DNA of 64,000 nucleotides, from positions 4,850-68,849 of the forward strand of contig CAZXFW010000012.1 of assembly GCA_964640175.1 (NCBI GenBank), given 5' to 3'. The notes under the pieces were generated by a model. The model was not told the DNA's origin. It saw only the letters and a list, made by a program, of their open reading frames with translations, and searched no databases. Shown here one piece after another: positions 26,382 through 35,826 of the stretch. The translations under genes were made by a program, and so were the position numbers. Within the stretch, counting starts at the first letter, position 1. The number at the start of each line of letters is the position of its first letter. This stretch comes from JACKDX01 sp964640175. GTDB taxonomy: Bacteria; Myxococcota_A; Polyangia; Polyangiales; GCA-016699535.

Positions 26382-27593
26382 ATGGCAGAATTTGTTTACG
26401 AGGCGAAGACTCGTACGGGCGAGCTTAAAAAAGGAGTCATGGAGGCCGAGAATCCTGCTGCCGTGGAAGCTCGTCTTCGTGCTCAAAATTTTTCCCCTGT
26501 TAAAGTCAAAAAGAAATCGAAGCAGTTCAACTTCAGTTTTGGCTCCCCCGTCTCGCCCAAAGAACTGGTGGTCTTCACGCGTCAGTTCGCCACCATGATC
26601 GATGCAGGACTGCCTATTGTGCAATGCCTAGACATCCTTGCGGCCCAAGGCGATAATAAATTGTTCAACGGCATTATCAAAGACATCAAAAGCCAAGTTG
26701 AACAAGGTGCTACCTTCTCCGAATCGTTGCGTCGGCATCCAAAGGTGTTTGACGACCTCTATATTAACTTGGTCGCAGCAGGCGAGATCGGCGGTATTAT
26801 GGATACCATCCTCAACCGCTTGGCCGTGTACATCGAAAAGCGGGTCAAACTTCAACGACAAGTGCGTGGTGCCTTGGTGTATCCCATAGGCGTTATGATC
26901 ATCGCCATCGTGGTGCTTTCAATCCTATTGATCTGGGTTATTCCTACCTTCGAGGCCATGTTTAAAGACTTTGGCTCTGAAGAAGCGCTTCCTGGACTAA
27001 CACGTTTTGTGATCAACATGTCCCATGGCGTGGTTGATAACCTTATTTGGATTGTTCTTGGTGTAGGCAGTGTGGTTTTCAGCATCAGTTACAGTTACAA
27101 AATCCCTGCAGGAAAGAAGTTTTGGCACCGCTTAACGTTAACGATGCCTATTCTCGGGCCAGTTATGCGCAAAATCGCTGTGGCACGGTTTACGCGAACG
27201 ATGGGAACGCTGCTAAGCTCTGGCGTACCGATTCTGGAAGCCATGAACATCGTCGGACGCTCCGCAGGTAATATTATTATTGAAAAGGCCATTGCTGACA
27301 CTGCAGATCGCGTTAAAGAAGGAAGCACTGTGGCGGAACCACTGATGGAAACCAAAGTGTTTCCTGCCATGGTGGTACAGATGATCGGCGTAGGCGAGGA
27401 AACCGGCGCCCTGGATCAAATGCTCACGAAAATCGCGGACTTTTATGAAGAGGAGGTCGACATTGCTGTTTCAGCCATGACGTCTTTGCTCGAACCGTTG
27501 ATGATGGTGGTTATCGGTGGAATGGTGGGATTCATGTTGATTGCCATGTACTTGCCGATCTTCAATATCGCTGGAGCGATCAAAACCGAATAG
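26382..27593 (+). CDS. pilC: Type IV pilus inner-membrane platform protein PilC
   Basis: 403 aa from ATG 26382 (MAEFVYEAKTRTGELKKG), the family start; the frame extends 14 codons upstream without a typical beginning. Two T2SF domains (about 70-195 and 270-395) with FTRQFATMIDAGLPIVQCL and FTRTMGTLLSSGVPILEAM, each followed by the E-G paired hydrophobic helices, and a C-terminal membrane helix (MMVVIGGMVGFMLIAMYLPI). It is the rotor contacted by PilB and PilT. PilB is not in the window. Confidence 0.95.
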   Translation: MAEFVYEAKTRTGELKKGVMEAENPAAVEARLRAQNFSPVKVKKKSKQFNFSFGSPVSPKELVVFTRQFATMIDAGLPIVQCLDILAAQGDNKLFNGIIKDIKSQVEQGATFSESLRRHPKVFDDLYINLVAAGEIGGIMDTILNRLAVYIEKRVKLQRQVRGALVYPIGVMIIAIVVLSILLIWVIPTFEAMFKDFGSEEALPGLTRFVINMSHGVVDNLIWIVLGVGSVVFSISYSYKIPAGKKFWHRLTLTMPILGPVMRKIAVARFTRTMGTLLSSGVPILEAMNIVGRSAGNIIIEKAIADTADRVKEGSTVAEPLMETKVFPAMVVQMIGVGEETGALDQMLTKIADFYEEEVDIAVSAMTSLLEPLMMVVIGGMVGFMLIAMYLPIFNIAGAIKTE

Positions 27594-27603
27594 GCGGCAT
27601 CTT

Positions 27604-29319
27604 GTGACCACCGACTTTTCGTCCCGAATGCAAGAACGTGAGTCGGTGATCAGCCCCTTTTTGGCAGACGGGGTAAGCACCCAAACTAACCGTCAACTCA
27701 ATAAATTTTTGTGGCTCACGGGTGGCCGGCTCGCCGTAGCAACCCTCCTTCTCGGTGGAACTCTCGCGATCACGATTCATCAGGATCCAGAGGTCAAGGG
27801 ATTTACATCCCGCTTTCTTCTAGGACTCATTGTAGCAACTTACTTGGTCTCTGTGGTCTCGGCGCTCTCATTGCGAAAGCTGAGCAATGCACGCCTCTAT
27901 GCAGCAACCCAAATCGGCTGGGACCTCGCCCTCACCACGTGCTTGATTTATCTGACTGGCGGCTTTTCAAGCGGGTTTCCCTTCTTATACGGCTTACAAA
28001 TCCTAATGGCTGCGATTGTTGTTGGCCCCAACACCTCGCGCGCCACGGGAGCACTAAGCCTCGCGATCTATGCTGTCATCGGTTACTCGTTGGCCGAAGG
28101 GTGGATTTCAGCACCTCCTGACCAACCTGCAACACGCTACCAGTCTCTCGATACTGAAATCATTGTGATTGCGCTTTTGCATGTGGTTGGCCTGACAGTG
28201 GTCACTCTTTTGGCAAGCAGTCTGGCATCTCGACTGGGACGCACCGGTGGCGAGCTACGACGTGCAACGTTCGATGCAGCTCGCTTGGCACACCTCAACG
28301 AAAATATTGTACGTTCACTGACTTCTGGGCTTATGACTTCCAACGATGAAGGCGTGATACGCACCATCAACCCAGCGGGAGCGGCCATTCTCAACGTGTC
28401 TCCAGAAAACGCTGTCGGAAACGCTGTCCATGACTTTTTGCCTGCACTGCAGATCGAAACCATTGGCTCCGACAACCGTCTCCTTCGGGCAGAAGGCGAA
28501 GCCCGGCGTCTCGACGGCACACGAATCCCCATTGGCTATTCGCGAACCCCGTTACGTGATGCTGAAGGCAAAGAGCATGGTGAGCTGATTCTTTTTCAAG
28601 ACCTGTCCGAGCTCAACAAGCTCCGAGATGCTGCAAAACAAGCTGAAAGCCTAGCCGCGCTTGGCAGGCTATCCACTGGACTCGCCCATGAAATCCGTAA
28701 TCCCCTGGGATCTATCTCTGGCTCAGTTGAAATGATCCGAGCTTCCAATGCGCTAAGTTCTGAAGAACGGCATTTGCTTGATATTGTTCTGGGAGAGATT
28801 GATCGCCTCAATGCTCTTGTGACCACCATGTTGGAACTAGGCGCACCTCGTCAACCTCGCCTGGAGCCCACAGATTTGGGCAAACTGACCTATGATGTGA
28901 CTGAAATGGTTCGCAAAGGCGCGGCAGAATCTTCGCATATCACCATTTCAACTCAAGTCCCTACCCTTCCTGTCACTGCCTATGCCGACTCAGATCAAGT
29001 ACGGCAGATTCTATGGAACTTACTTCGAAACGCACTTCAGGCCTCGCCCCCTTATTCCACCATTACCGTCCGCGTATGGAACGACGATGCCCAAAAAGCT
29101 TACATCGAAGTGGCCGATGAAGGTTCTGGCATCAGCGTTCAAAACCAAGAACGGCTTTACGACATGTTTTACACAGGACGTAAACACGGGGTGGGTCTTG
29201 GCTTAGCGCTGGTAAGGCAAATCGTTGATGCGCATCAAGGAAGCATCGAAGTACACAACCGGGAAGGGACAGGAGCGCGTTTCATCGTAGCGCTACCCGC
29301 CTCTTCAGCCACTCACTAA
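27604..29319 (+). CDS. pilS: PilS-type sensor histidine kinase
   Basis: 571 aa from GTG 27604, 10 nt after pilC (an ATG at 27628 is an alternative). Six N-terminal membrane helices (about 35-225), a PAS domain (about 240-350), the dimerisation/phosphoacceptor helix LSTGLAHEIRNPLGSISG, N box QILWNLLRNALQ, and G boxes DEGSGIS and GVGLGLALVRQIV. PilS with PilR controls pilin transcription through sigma-54, and rpoN is in this window. No pilR follows: the next gene is trpC on the opposite strand, overlapping 15 nt. Because pilR is missing, the cognate regulator is inferred. Confidence 0.85.
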   Translation: MTTDFSSRMQERESVISPFLADGVSTQTNRQLNKFLWLTGGRLAVATLLLGGTLAITIHQDPEVKGFTSRFLLGLIVATYLVSVVSALSLRKLSNARLYAATQIGWDLALTTCLIYLTGGFSSGFPFLYGLQILMAAIVVGPNTSRATGALSLAIYAVIGYSLAEGWISAPPDQPATRYQSLDTEIIVIALLHVVGLTVVTLLASSLASRLGRTGGELRRATFDAARLAHLNENIVRSLTSGLMTSNDEGVIRTINPAGAAILNVSPENAVGNAVHDFLPALQIETIGSDNRLLRAEGEARRLDGTRIPIGYSRTPLRDAEGKEHGELILFQDLSELNKLRDAAKQAESLAALGRLSTGLAHEIRNPLGSISGSVEMIRASNALSSEERHLLDIVLGEIDRLNALVTTMLELGAPRQPRLEPTDLGKLTYDVTEMVRKGAAESSHITISTQVPTLPVTAYADSDQVRQILWNLLRNALQASPPYSTITVRVWNDDAQKAYIEVADEGSGISVQNQERLYDMFYTGRKHGVGLGLALVRQIVDAHQGSIEVHNREGTGARFIVALPASSATH

Positions 29320-30093
29320 CTCTTTTAGCTTCTGCCCTGGACTGGGTGATCGTATTAACGACTCCCCGATAAGCACAGCATCTACCCCCGTTTTGGAGAT
29401 GTCTTTAAAAGAAGCTGCGGTATCAATGCCGCTCATAAACACGGACACCTTGTCCTTAGGAATCGCGCTCACCACAGCTAACGCTTGGGAGTGATCTACA
29501 CGAAATGTACGCAGATCCCGCGCATTCACCCCTACAATAGAAGCACCGGCATCCAAAGCACGCTCAAGCTCTGCTTCATCGAAAACCTCAACCACGGCTT
29601 CCATGCCTCTTTGGCGCGTGTGATGCACTAACTCACGCAAAGTCGGCTGATCCAGGCTAGCCACAATTAACAACACCAGATGCGCTCCCATGACACGCGC
29701 AAGATCCAATTGAATGGGGTCTATGACGAACTCTTTGAAGAGGATGGGTAATTTCACTACTTGGCTTACACGCCGCACATCAAGAGGCGTTCCTCCAAAC
29801 CCTGAAGCATCGCACAACACACTGACTGCTGCCGCACCTGCAGTTTCATAGGCTTTGGCAATGTGAGTGACTTGGCCCGCATGACGCTCTCGCAATATCC
29901 CGGCACTTGGGCTCTTGAGTTTAATTTCAGCAATGACCTTCGGATGCAATGCCTGATCACGCCGGAGCGTTGCCATCGCACGCTTGCCATACAAGGCATC
30001 TTCGACAGGACTACAGGCATAGAGCGACGCGTACCGTTTGCGGCGTGATACTTCGTGTCGCTTCCGGGCTACAATTAACTCCAGGTAGTTCAT
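29305..30093 (-). CDS. trpC: Indole-3-glycerol phosphate synthase
   Basis: 262 aa from ATG 30093, which overlaps the trpD stop as ATGA and gives the family N-terminus MNYLELIVARKRHEV. It makes indole-glycerol phosphate from CdRP. Motifs: VIAEIKLKSPSAG (catalytic Lys), VSVLCDASGFGG, ILFKEFVIDPIQL, VEVFDEAELE, VGVNARDLRTF and LIGESLIRS. Full TIM barrel, complete. Confidence 0.95.
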   Translation of the reverse strand: MNYLELIVARKRHEVSRRKRYASLYACSPVEDALYGKRAMATLRRDQALHPKVIAEIKLKSPSAGILRERHAGQVTHIAKAYETAGAAAVSVLCDASGFGGTPLDVRRVSQVVKLPILFKEFVIDPIQLDLARVMGAHLVLLIVASLDQPTLRELVHHTRQRGMEAVVEVFDEAELERALDAGASIVGVNARDLRTFRVDHSQALAVVSAIPKDKVSVFMSGIDTAASFKDISKTGVDAVLIGESLIRSPSPGQKLKELVSG

Positions 30094-31115
30094 GTTGGCT
30101 CGTGAGTCATGTGAATCCACTGCTCAAGACATGCACGCGCATTCCCACTATCAATCGCTCGTTCTGCTTGTGTTGCTGCCTCTTTGAGTGTCTGGGCCTT
30201 CTCAGCCACATGGAGCGCACCTGCCGCGTTTAACACAACCGCAAGCCGATAGGCACTGCGATCTCCTCGAAACACGCTGTGCAGGATCTCGGCATTGCGC
30301 TTTGCATCCCCTCCTTGAAGTTGTTCAACTGGTAAAGGTTGCATCCCAAAATCCAAAGGAGTGATTTCAAAAGAACGAATCTTTCCATCAGCAAGTTCTG
30401 CCACGTGTGTAGTGCCTGAAACGGATATTTCATCTAAACCGCCATCACCGTGAACAACCCAAGCACGGTGGCTACCTAATCGAGATAACACCTCTGCCAT
30501 TTGGTGTATCCGTCCTGGATCATAAACCCCCAACAATTGATGGTTCGCTCCCGCAGGATTGGTCAAAGGACCAAGAAGATTGAAAAATGTTCTTAAACCG
30601 AGTTCTTGACGTGGCACTGCCGCATGCCGCATGGCCGGATGATGCCTCGGAGCAAACATAAAACAGATATGGCCGCGCATGGCATGCTCTGCCAACTGCT
30701 CTACGGGTGGCTCAACGGCCACTCCGAGCGCTTCCAGTAGATCTGCACTGCCACATTGCGATGAGACGGAGCGGTTGCCATGTTTTGCCACAGTGACACC
30801 GCAAGCAGCCACCACGATGGCTGCGGCGGTCGAGACATTGAACGTGCCTGAACTATCCCCCCCTGTACCACAGGTATCCACAATGACAGGCGGATCAAGA
30901 TGTACCCTGACACTGTGCTCGCGCATCACTTGTGCGGCAGCAACGAGTTCTTCTGTGCTCTCGCCTTTCATGCGCAACGCAATCGCTAATCCTGCAATTT
31001 GTGCGGGCGTCGATTCTCCGCTCAACATAGCTTGCATAGCGGCGCGCATCTCGGCCAAGGATAAATCATGGCCTTTGACAACCGTTAAAATCGCCTCACG
31101 AACTGCCATGCTCAC
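30090..31115 (-). CDS. trpD: Anthranilate phosphoribosyltransferase
   Basis: 341 aa from GTG 31115 (AAGGAG about 10 nt upstream); ATG 31109 is an alternative. Transfers phosphoribose from PRPP to anthranilate. Signatures: VDTCGTGGDSSGTFNVSTA (PRPP loop), VAKHGNRSVSSQCGSADLLE, FMFAPRHHPAM and TFFNLLGPLTNPAG. Sits between trpG and trpC. Confidence 0.95.
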   Translation of the reverse strand: MSMAVREAILTVVKGHDLSLAEMRAAMQAMLSGESTPAQIAGLAIALRMKGESTEELVAAAQVMREHSVRVHLDPPVIVDTCGTGGDSSGTFNVSTAAAIVVAACGVTVAKHGNRSVSSQCGSADLLEALGVAVEPPVEQLAEHAMRGHICFMFAPRHHPAMRHAAVPRQELGLRTFFNLLGPLTNPAGANHQLLGVYDPGRIHQMAEVLSRLGSHRAWVVHGDGGLDEISVSGTTHVAELADGKIRSFEITPLDFGMQPLPVEQLQGGDAKRNAEILHSVFRGDRSAYRLAVVLNAAGALHVAEKAQTLKEAATQAERAIDSGNARACLEQWIHMTHEPT

Positions 31116-31165
31116 CTAGTACCGGCTCCTTATCATATTACCCTTCGCATAGCCCAAGGACTCGC

Positions 31166-31741
31166 TCATGGAGAGGGGGCCTTGAGAAAGTTAGAAAGCA
31201 ACGCATGGCCATGCTCGGAAAGGAAGGACTCGGGATGAAACTGCACGCCATGTAGTGGCAGGCTTCTGTGCCGAAGTCCCATCACCTCATCGTCATCAGT
31301 CCATGCGCTGACTTCCAGCTCGGCGGGTACACTATCCGCTCTCACAATCAAAGAGTGATAGCGTGTGGCCGTAAACGGGGAAGGCAAATTGGCAAAAACG
31401 CCTTTCCCGTCATGGTGAATCTGCGAAGTACGCCCGTGCATGATGCGTGGCGCTCTTTCAACGATCGCCCCAAAATGGTGTGCAAGTGCTTGATGTCCCA
31501 AACACACTCCCAATATCGGCAACTGACGCTCCCCAAAATAGCGAATCGCTTCCAGACTGATACCTGCTTGTTCTGGTGTCCCAGGCCCTGGCGAGATGAG
31601 TAGCCCCTTCGGTGCAAGCTGGCCAAGCTCTTTTAAAGAAAGCTCGTCGTTGCGCACGACACGCACTTCGTGCTCAAGCTCACGAAGATATTGAACCAGG
31701 TTATATGTGAAAGAATCGTAGTTATCGATCACCAGAATCAT
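31166..31741 (-). CDS. trpG: Anthranilate synthase glutaminase subunit (TrpG/PabA)
   Basis: 191 aa from ATG 31741 (AGGGG 5 nt upstream), giving MILVIDNYDSFTYNLVQ; a GTG two codons earlier is possible. Class I glutaminase with ISPGPGTPEQAG, nucleophile in GVCLGHQAL, and HGVQFHPES for the His/Glu pair. Supplies ammonia to TrpE or PabB. Neighbours trpD and trpC favour a tryptophan role, but no trpE is adjacent. The upstream 50 bp is AT-rich; I see no Trp-rich leader peptide. Confidence 0.92.
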   Translation of the reverse strand: MILVIDNYDSFTYNLVQYLRELEHEVRVVRNDELSLKELGQLAPKGLLISPGPGTPEQAGISLEAIRYFGERQLPILGVCLGHQALAHHFGAIVERAPRIMHGRTSQIHHDGKGVFANLPSPFTATRYHSLIVRADSVPAELEVSAWTDDDEVMGLRHRSLPLHGVQFHPESFLSEHGHALLSNFLKAPSP

Positions 31742-31850
31742 AGACACCCCTATCCCATCCGGGATTTACCCAATATAATCCAATAAATTCAATCCGTTAC
31801 ATACAAAAATCGCCCATCGATAGCCCAGGGACTGTGACTCCAGCACAACC

Positions 31851-31880
31851 TTGACACCTTAAGAAGCGGACAGATACCCT
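31851..31880 (+). promoter_or_regulatory. Candidate sigma-70-type promoter
   Basis: TTGACA (perfect -35, 31851-31856), 18-bp spacer, TACCCT (31875-31880), 46 nt before the ATG at 31927. The adjacent 31748-31850 is AT-rich and also upstream of divergent trpG. Confidence 0.45.
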
Positions 31881-31926
31881 GGAAGGGGCGCTGTAAGAGC
31901 AGAATATTTTATCGGAACGAACCAGC

Positions 31927-33129
31927 ATGAACCAAAAAAAACCTAGAGATATCAAAGACTTGAAGGCAAGAATCGGACGTCCATCGAGCCAAGCTCCAAG
32001 CGATGCGTCAAGAGGCATTGTTAAGCCTGCCATTGGGCGTGGTGCCCCTGGTTCCGGTCCAATACCCCATGCAGCACTTGGCAGCTTGTTGCCCCCCGAC
32101 ATGGATATTCCCCGCTCAGGACGTATCCAGCCGCCGGAATTCAAGCGCCATCGAACAGCACCCAGCCCGGGCGCAGACCCCTTCGCAACCGCTCCTGCAG
32201 CCCCTGCAGGGCCACGCGAAGTACGTCTCGTGATGGATGAAACGCCCGTGGCAGCCTCCGAGGTGGGGCGCAAATCAGGAATGCGTACATTGGCACTCGT
32301 CGGGGTGCTTGCTGGCGCCGGAGGGCTCGTCTTGGGATTTGCAGCGGGAGGAACCACAGGACTCAATCGCATTTATAACCGTACGGTACAGGACGGCAAA
32401 GACGTGTATGCCTCTGTCCAAGCATCCTCCAAAACTGTCTTAGAAGCTCAGCGACTTGCAACCAAAGCCATGGAAAGTGCGCGGGGAGCCGCAGGACAAC
32501 CTGTCCGCGTGGATTATGCGTCCATCGAAGCGCTTCGAGCACTCAAGAAGCCATTTGGCCCCAATGCGTTTCATCGCAAGCACTATCGCAATTTCAAAGC
32601 CGCCACCGTGGATGACCTCTTTGATTACTACACCCACGTTAATCTTTTATGGAGCAAGATTGAAACGCTGGCTGCACGCACACTGCCTAAAGCCAACCGC
32701 GAGCTGCTTGATAAGGCTGCCAAAACAGCGGGCGAAATTGGTTCCGCTTCGTATGGCGTAGTGATCATGCGAGATGGCGAAAACTTCGTTGCTGGCCTGA
32801 CCTACATCGAATTGATGCCAGGAGATGCCAACCAGCAAGGCGTCCCCAAACAACTTCACGTCTCTACGCGACGCGGAGGACAGCAGTACACCAAGACGGT
32901 TTACACTGGGCAAAACCTGACTCAAAACTCAGACAGTTATGTCATTCCCATCGACAAAGGCCGAAGCATGTCGATCCTGGGTTCAAGCGTCAGTACATTT
33001 GCAGAATATTCCAAAGACGTTTTGGAACTTAATCAATCTCTCAATGAAACTGTAGAGATTCAAGGCCGACTGGAAACTGCCCTTGGCGAGATCGCCAAGC
33101 TCAGTGAAAGATTCGCGTTTGGAAAATGA
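31927..33129 (+). CDS. Single-pass membrane protein with periplasmic domain, unknown
   Basis: 400 aa. A basic, Pro/Gly-rich N-terminal 115 residues is probably disordered. One membrane helix (about 119-143, LALVGVLAGAGGLVLGFAAGG) precedes a mostly helical domain of about 250 residues with a beta-rich middle (MRDGENFVAGLTYIELMPGD). No enzyme motif is visible. I cannot name the family. The NifU-like gene starts inside its 3' end, so the two are coupled. Confidence 0.6.
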   Translation: MNQKKPRDIKDLKARIGRPSSQAPSDASRGIVKPAIGRGAPGSGPIPHAALGSLLPPDMDIPRSGRIQPPEFKRHRTAPSPGADPFATAPAAPAGPREVRLVMDETPVAASEVGRKSGMRTLALVGVLAGAGGLVLGFAAGGTTGLNRIYNRTVQDGKDVYASVQASSKTVLEAQRLATKAMESARGAAGQPVRVDYASIEALRALKKPFGPNAFHRKHYRNFKAATVDDLFDYYTHVNLLWSKIETLAARTLPKANRELLDKAAKTAGEIGSASYGVVIMRDGENFVAGLTYIELMPGDANQQGVPKQLHVSTRRGGQQYTKTVYTGQNLTQNSDSYVIPIDKGRSMSILGSSVSTFAEYSKDVLELNQSLNETVEIQGRLETALGEIAKLSERFAFGK

Positions 33130-33361
33130 GGAACTCATTGCATTCGCGCATGAAACCATTCGCCCACTGATTGAAGCCGATGGAGGAAGCTTTGAAGTGT
33201 CCCACATCGCGGGTAACGAGGTTACCGTTCGCTTAGGCAAGGCCTGTGTGGGCTGTCCTGGGGTCTACTACACGAAAGAACACGTCATCCGCGCATTGCT
33301 AGAGCACGCGCTTGGCACATCTGTACAATTGCACGTTGTCTGGGAAACACTCGCTCCCTAA
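33107..33361 (+). CDS. NifU C-terminal-like Fe-S scaffold domain protein
   Basis: 84 aa from GTG 33107; TTG at 33083 or 33119 are equally possible, since none has a strong ribosome-binding site. The single Nfu domain has ETIRPLIEADGGSFEVSHI and the cluster-binding pair in GKACVGCPGVYYTK (CxxC). Such small Nfu proteins carry [4Fe-4S] clusters to targets. It overlaps the upstream membrane protein gene in a different frame. Confidence 0.82.
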   Translation, partial: KDSRLENEELIAFAHETIRPLIEADGGSFEVSHIAGNEVTVRLGKACVGCPGVYYTKEHVIRALLEHALGTSVQLHVVWETLAP

Positions 33362-33387
33362 GGCCATCTTTCAAAAGTGACGGGCGT

Positions 33388-34863
33388 TTATCCACCAGGA
33401 ACGCTGCCGGCAAATGGCAGAATTGCCTTGAGGTCCTCGTCGTTAAACCGGAGCTGCGCGCCGAGAAACACATCCCGATTCTCGTTGAGATAGTCATCGA
33501 CGCCACCCAAAATCCAGAGCCGTTTAATCACTTCCAATGCCAAACGAGTACGTAACCTTGGCGCAACTTGTTCCCCAAAGGCAAACATGTCTGTCGTCAG
33601 CTCAAGACGATCGTCAAGCAAATGCAGGTCAACACTCACGCCTCCTGTGGATTCCAAAATACCAAAACGGAAGGTCGCAAAATGCACACGCTTCGCAAAC
33701 ATTAAAGAAAACCTAAACGCATCCTCGGTCACAATGCGCGTTTGCGTATAGGTTGGCGGCTCTCCTTCAATAGGCGGGTTGGTGCGTACGGTGGTCTGGG
33801 ACCAACTGGTTTTACCTCGAGGATCATTAATTAATTCAAACAGGTAGTAGCGGTCTTCACGAGGCTGAAGCCGCAGCTGTACATAGCTTTTGAAGGTGTT
33901 CGCCATAAAATTGTATTCGCTACGCAAGCTCACAATTGTTTGAAGACGGCTTAGAGTTCCAACAAAATCGCCTACCCCTTCCACCACGCCTTCGACTTCA
34001 TCGATCAATGCCTCATCAGAAGTCAGACGCCCCACCGTGCCTTCTCCACGCGCTGTTCGATCTGTCACTTCTTCAACGTCTTCCAATACTTCTTCCAGAC
34101 GATGAGACGAACGATTGATGGAAGCCAGAGTATCACCAAGCCCTCCGGTCTTCTTGCCTTCGGCATCCTCTTTCCCCACATAGGCGCGAATGTCATCGGT
34201 CACCAAATTGATATTGGAAAGAATGTTTTGAATCTTTGGGCCTGCTTCGTTGGTGATTTGTTCGACATTGCGGAGGGTATTTCCAATCACCTGTTCATTG
34301 GCAGCAATCGTGCGGTTTACGGCCTCCAACGCCTCGGTCAAGTTCCGCAACGCACTCGACATCTGCTGTCCCGCTTCGTCTGAACCAAACGCGTTTTCAA
34401 GTTGAGTGGCCACCTTGGTTAACGATCGGCTGATGTCTGCCACATTGTTGATGATGTCATCCGTACCAGACGCTCCATCAAGCGCCGTGATTTGCTCACC
34501 ATCGCGCAGCAAACGAGAAGCTGGATTGCCCGGGTTAATCACCAACAAAGTCTCACCGAGAATTGACGTGCTCTTTTTGCCTACCGTAGCGTCTTTGCGA
34601 AGTTTGACATGGGTCGCTACGCGTAAATCAACCCGTGCTCGACTCCCCCATAAACGAATACGCTCGATGTGTCCCACCTGAATGCCTGCCACAAGCACCC
34701 TCGACTTAGGAACGAGGCCTTGCACATCGTCAAACACGGTCCACACAGCCATGTTGTCTTCATCGCCGACAGTTTCATCGACAATGCGGTAAACAATGTA
34801 GCCTGCTACCAGTGTTACAACGACAAGCGCACCAACCCGTGCGGCCTTCCATGCGTCTGACAT
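33388..34863 (-). CDS. MCE/MlaD-family substrate-binding protein
   Basis: 491 aa with an N-terminal membrane anchor (about 9-28) and an MCE domain (about 38-120: VWTVFDDVQGLVPKSRVLVAGI, then VGHIERIRL). A long helical/coiled region (about 140-280, many heptads) precedes a beta-rich C-terminal part (about 300-490). MCE proteins bridge inner and outer membranes for lipid transport; the long helical arm suggests a tunnel or bridge type. No MlaE/MlaF partners lie nearby. Confidence 0.82.
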   Translation of the reverse strand: MSDAWKAARVGALVVVTLVAGYIVYRIVDETVGDEDNMAVWTVFDDVQGLVPKSRVLVAGIQVGHIERIRLWGSRARVDLRVATHVKLRKDATVGKKSTSILGETLLVINPGNPASRLLRDGEQITALDGASGTDDIINNVADISRSLTKVATQLENAFGSDEAGQQMSSALRNLTEALEAVNRTIAANEQVIGNTLRNVEQITNEAGPKIQNILSNINLVTDDIRAYVGKEDAEGKKTGGLGDTLASINRSSHRLEEVLEDVEEVTDRTARGEGTVGRLTSDEALIDEVEGVVEGVGDFVGTLSRLQTIVSLRSEYNFMANTFKSYVQLRLQPREDRYYLFELINDPRGKTSWSQTTVRTNPPIEGEPPTYTQTRIVTEDAFRFSLMFAKRVHFATFRFGILESTGGVSVDLHLLDDRLELTTDMFAFGEQVAPRLRTRLALEVIKRLWILGGVDDYLNENRDVFLGAQLRFNDEDLKAILPFAGSVPGG

Positions 34864-35010
34864 CCAAATTCCATTGAGTGAGACATATCACCGAACCCAG
34901 AGGCATTCGGCCCTATGACCATAAGACGGGCCATGGTAGGGGCTGATGCTTTTCGGCGCAAGCTCAGCTTTTTAGGAACCTTAGAGAACAGAGTGTGCTA
35001 CCAAGCCAGC

Positions 35011-35814
35011 ATGGCAAGCCCCCTATCCTATTTGACCGCAAGTATTCTAGGGATAGTTCAAGGAATCACGGAGTTTTTGCCAATATCCAGCAGTGGTCAC
35101 ATTGCCATAGCCGGACTTTTCATGGGCGTAGAAGACGCGAGCATGGAAACCATTGTCCTACTGCACACGGGAACCCTTCTTGCCACATGTATGGTCTTGC
35201 GACGCGATCTAACCTCCCTCGTTCTCTGGCTTGCCAAGCCCTCCATGGCGCTTTCCTGGCGTCAGCAGCCTGAGGCACAGTTGAGCCTGGCGGTCATCGT
35301 GGCCTGTATACCCACCGTGGTGCTGGGGTTACTAATTGAACCCATCGCCAACCGCTTCGTCTCTGACCCCAAAGCGCTTGCCGTATGTTTCTGCATTACC
35401 GCATCGTTATTGTTCGTGCTACGCCGAGCGCCTGTCAAACCCAAGTCGTTAACATTACCCATTGCCGTGATCATCGGCATAGCCCAAGGGATTGCTGTGC
35501 TGCCTGGAATCAGCCGTAGCGGCATAACGCTAGCCTGTGGTATGTTGCTTGGTCTGCGTGCCCACGACGCCTTTCGGTTTTCCTTCCTCATATCCATCCC
35601 CACTATCGTTGGAGCCACGCTGTACACAGGCCTTGGCCACCCCTTCAGCGCCACAGCATGGGGACCCCTTATGTGGGGAGCTACCGTCGCGGCTGTGGTA
35701 GGCTATGCTGCGCTCATTTTTGTGCGGTATGTGTTGCAACAGCAACGGATATGGTGGTTTTCGTTGTATCTCTACCCACTTGGAATTGCGGTATGGTTAT
35801 GGTCCATGCGTTAA
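35011..35814 (+). CDS. uppP: Undecaprenyl-diphosphate phosphatase
   Basis: 267 aa from ATG 35011 (MASPLSYLTASILGIVQG); a longer upstream frame is not family-like. Eight membrane segments. The catalytic motif GITEFLPISSSGHI is near the N-terminus, and the second, PGISRSGITLACGMLLG, about residue 165. Recycles undecaprenyl diphosphate carrier for cell wall and polysaccharide. Followed 12 nt later by manC. Confidence 0.95.
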   Translation: MASPLSYLTASILGIVQGITEFLPISSSGHIAIAGLFMGVEDASMETIVLLHTGTLLATCMVLRRDLTSLVLWLAKPSMALSWRQQPEAQLSLAVIVACIPTVVLGLLIEPIANRFVSDPKALAVCFCITASLLFVLRRAPVKPKSLTLPIAVIIGIAQGIAVLPGISRSGITLACGMLLGLRAHDAFRFSFLISIPTIVGATLYTGLGHPFSATAWGPLMWGATVAAVVGYAALIFVRYVLQQQRIWWFSLYLYPLGIAVWLWSMR

Positions 35815-35826
35815 TCGTTGTGCTCT

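Noticed and set aside
31742..31850. Tryptophan attenuator leader before trpG
   Set aside because: No Trp-rich short ORF and no convincing terminator/antiterminator pair; only a weak 5-bp stem near the ribosome-binding site.
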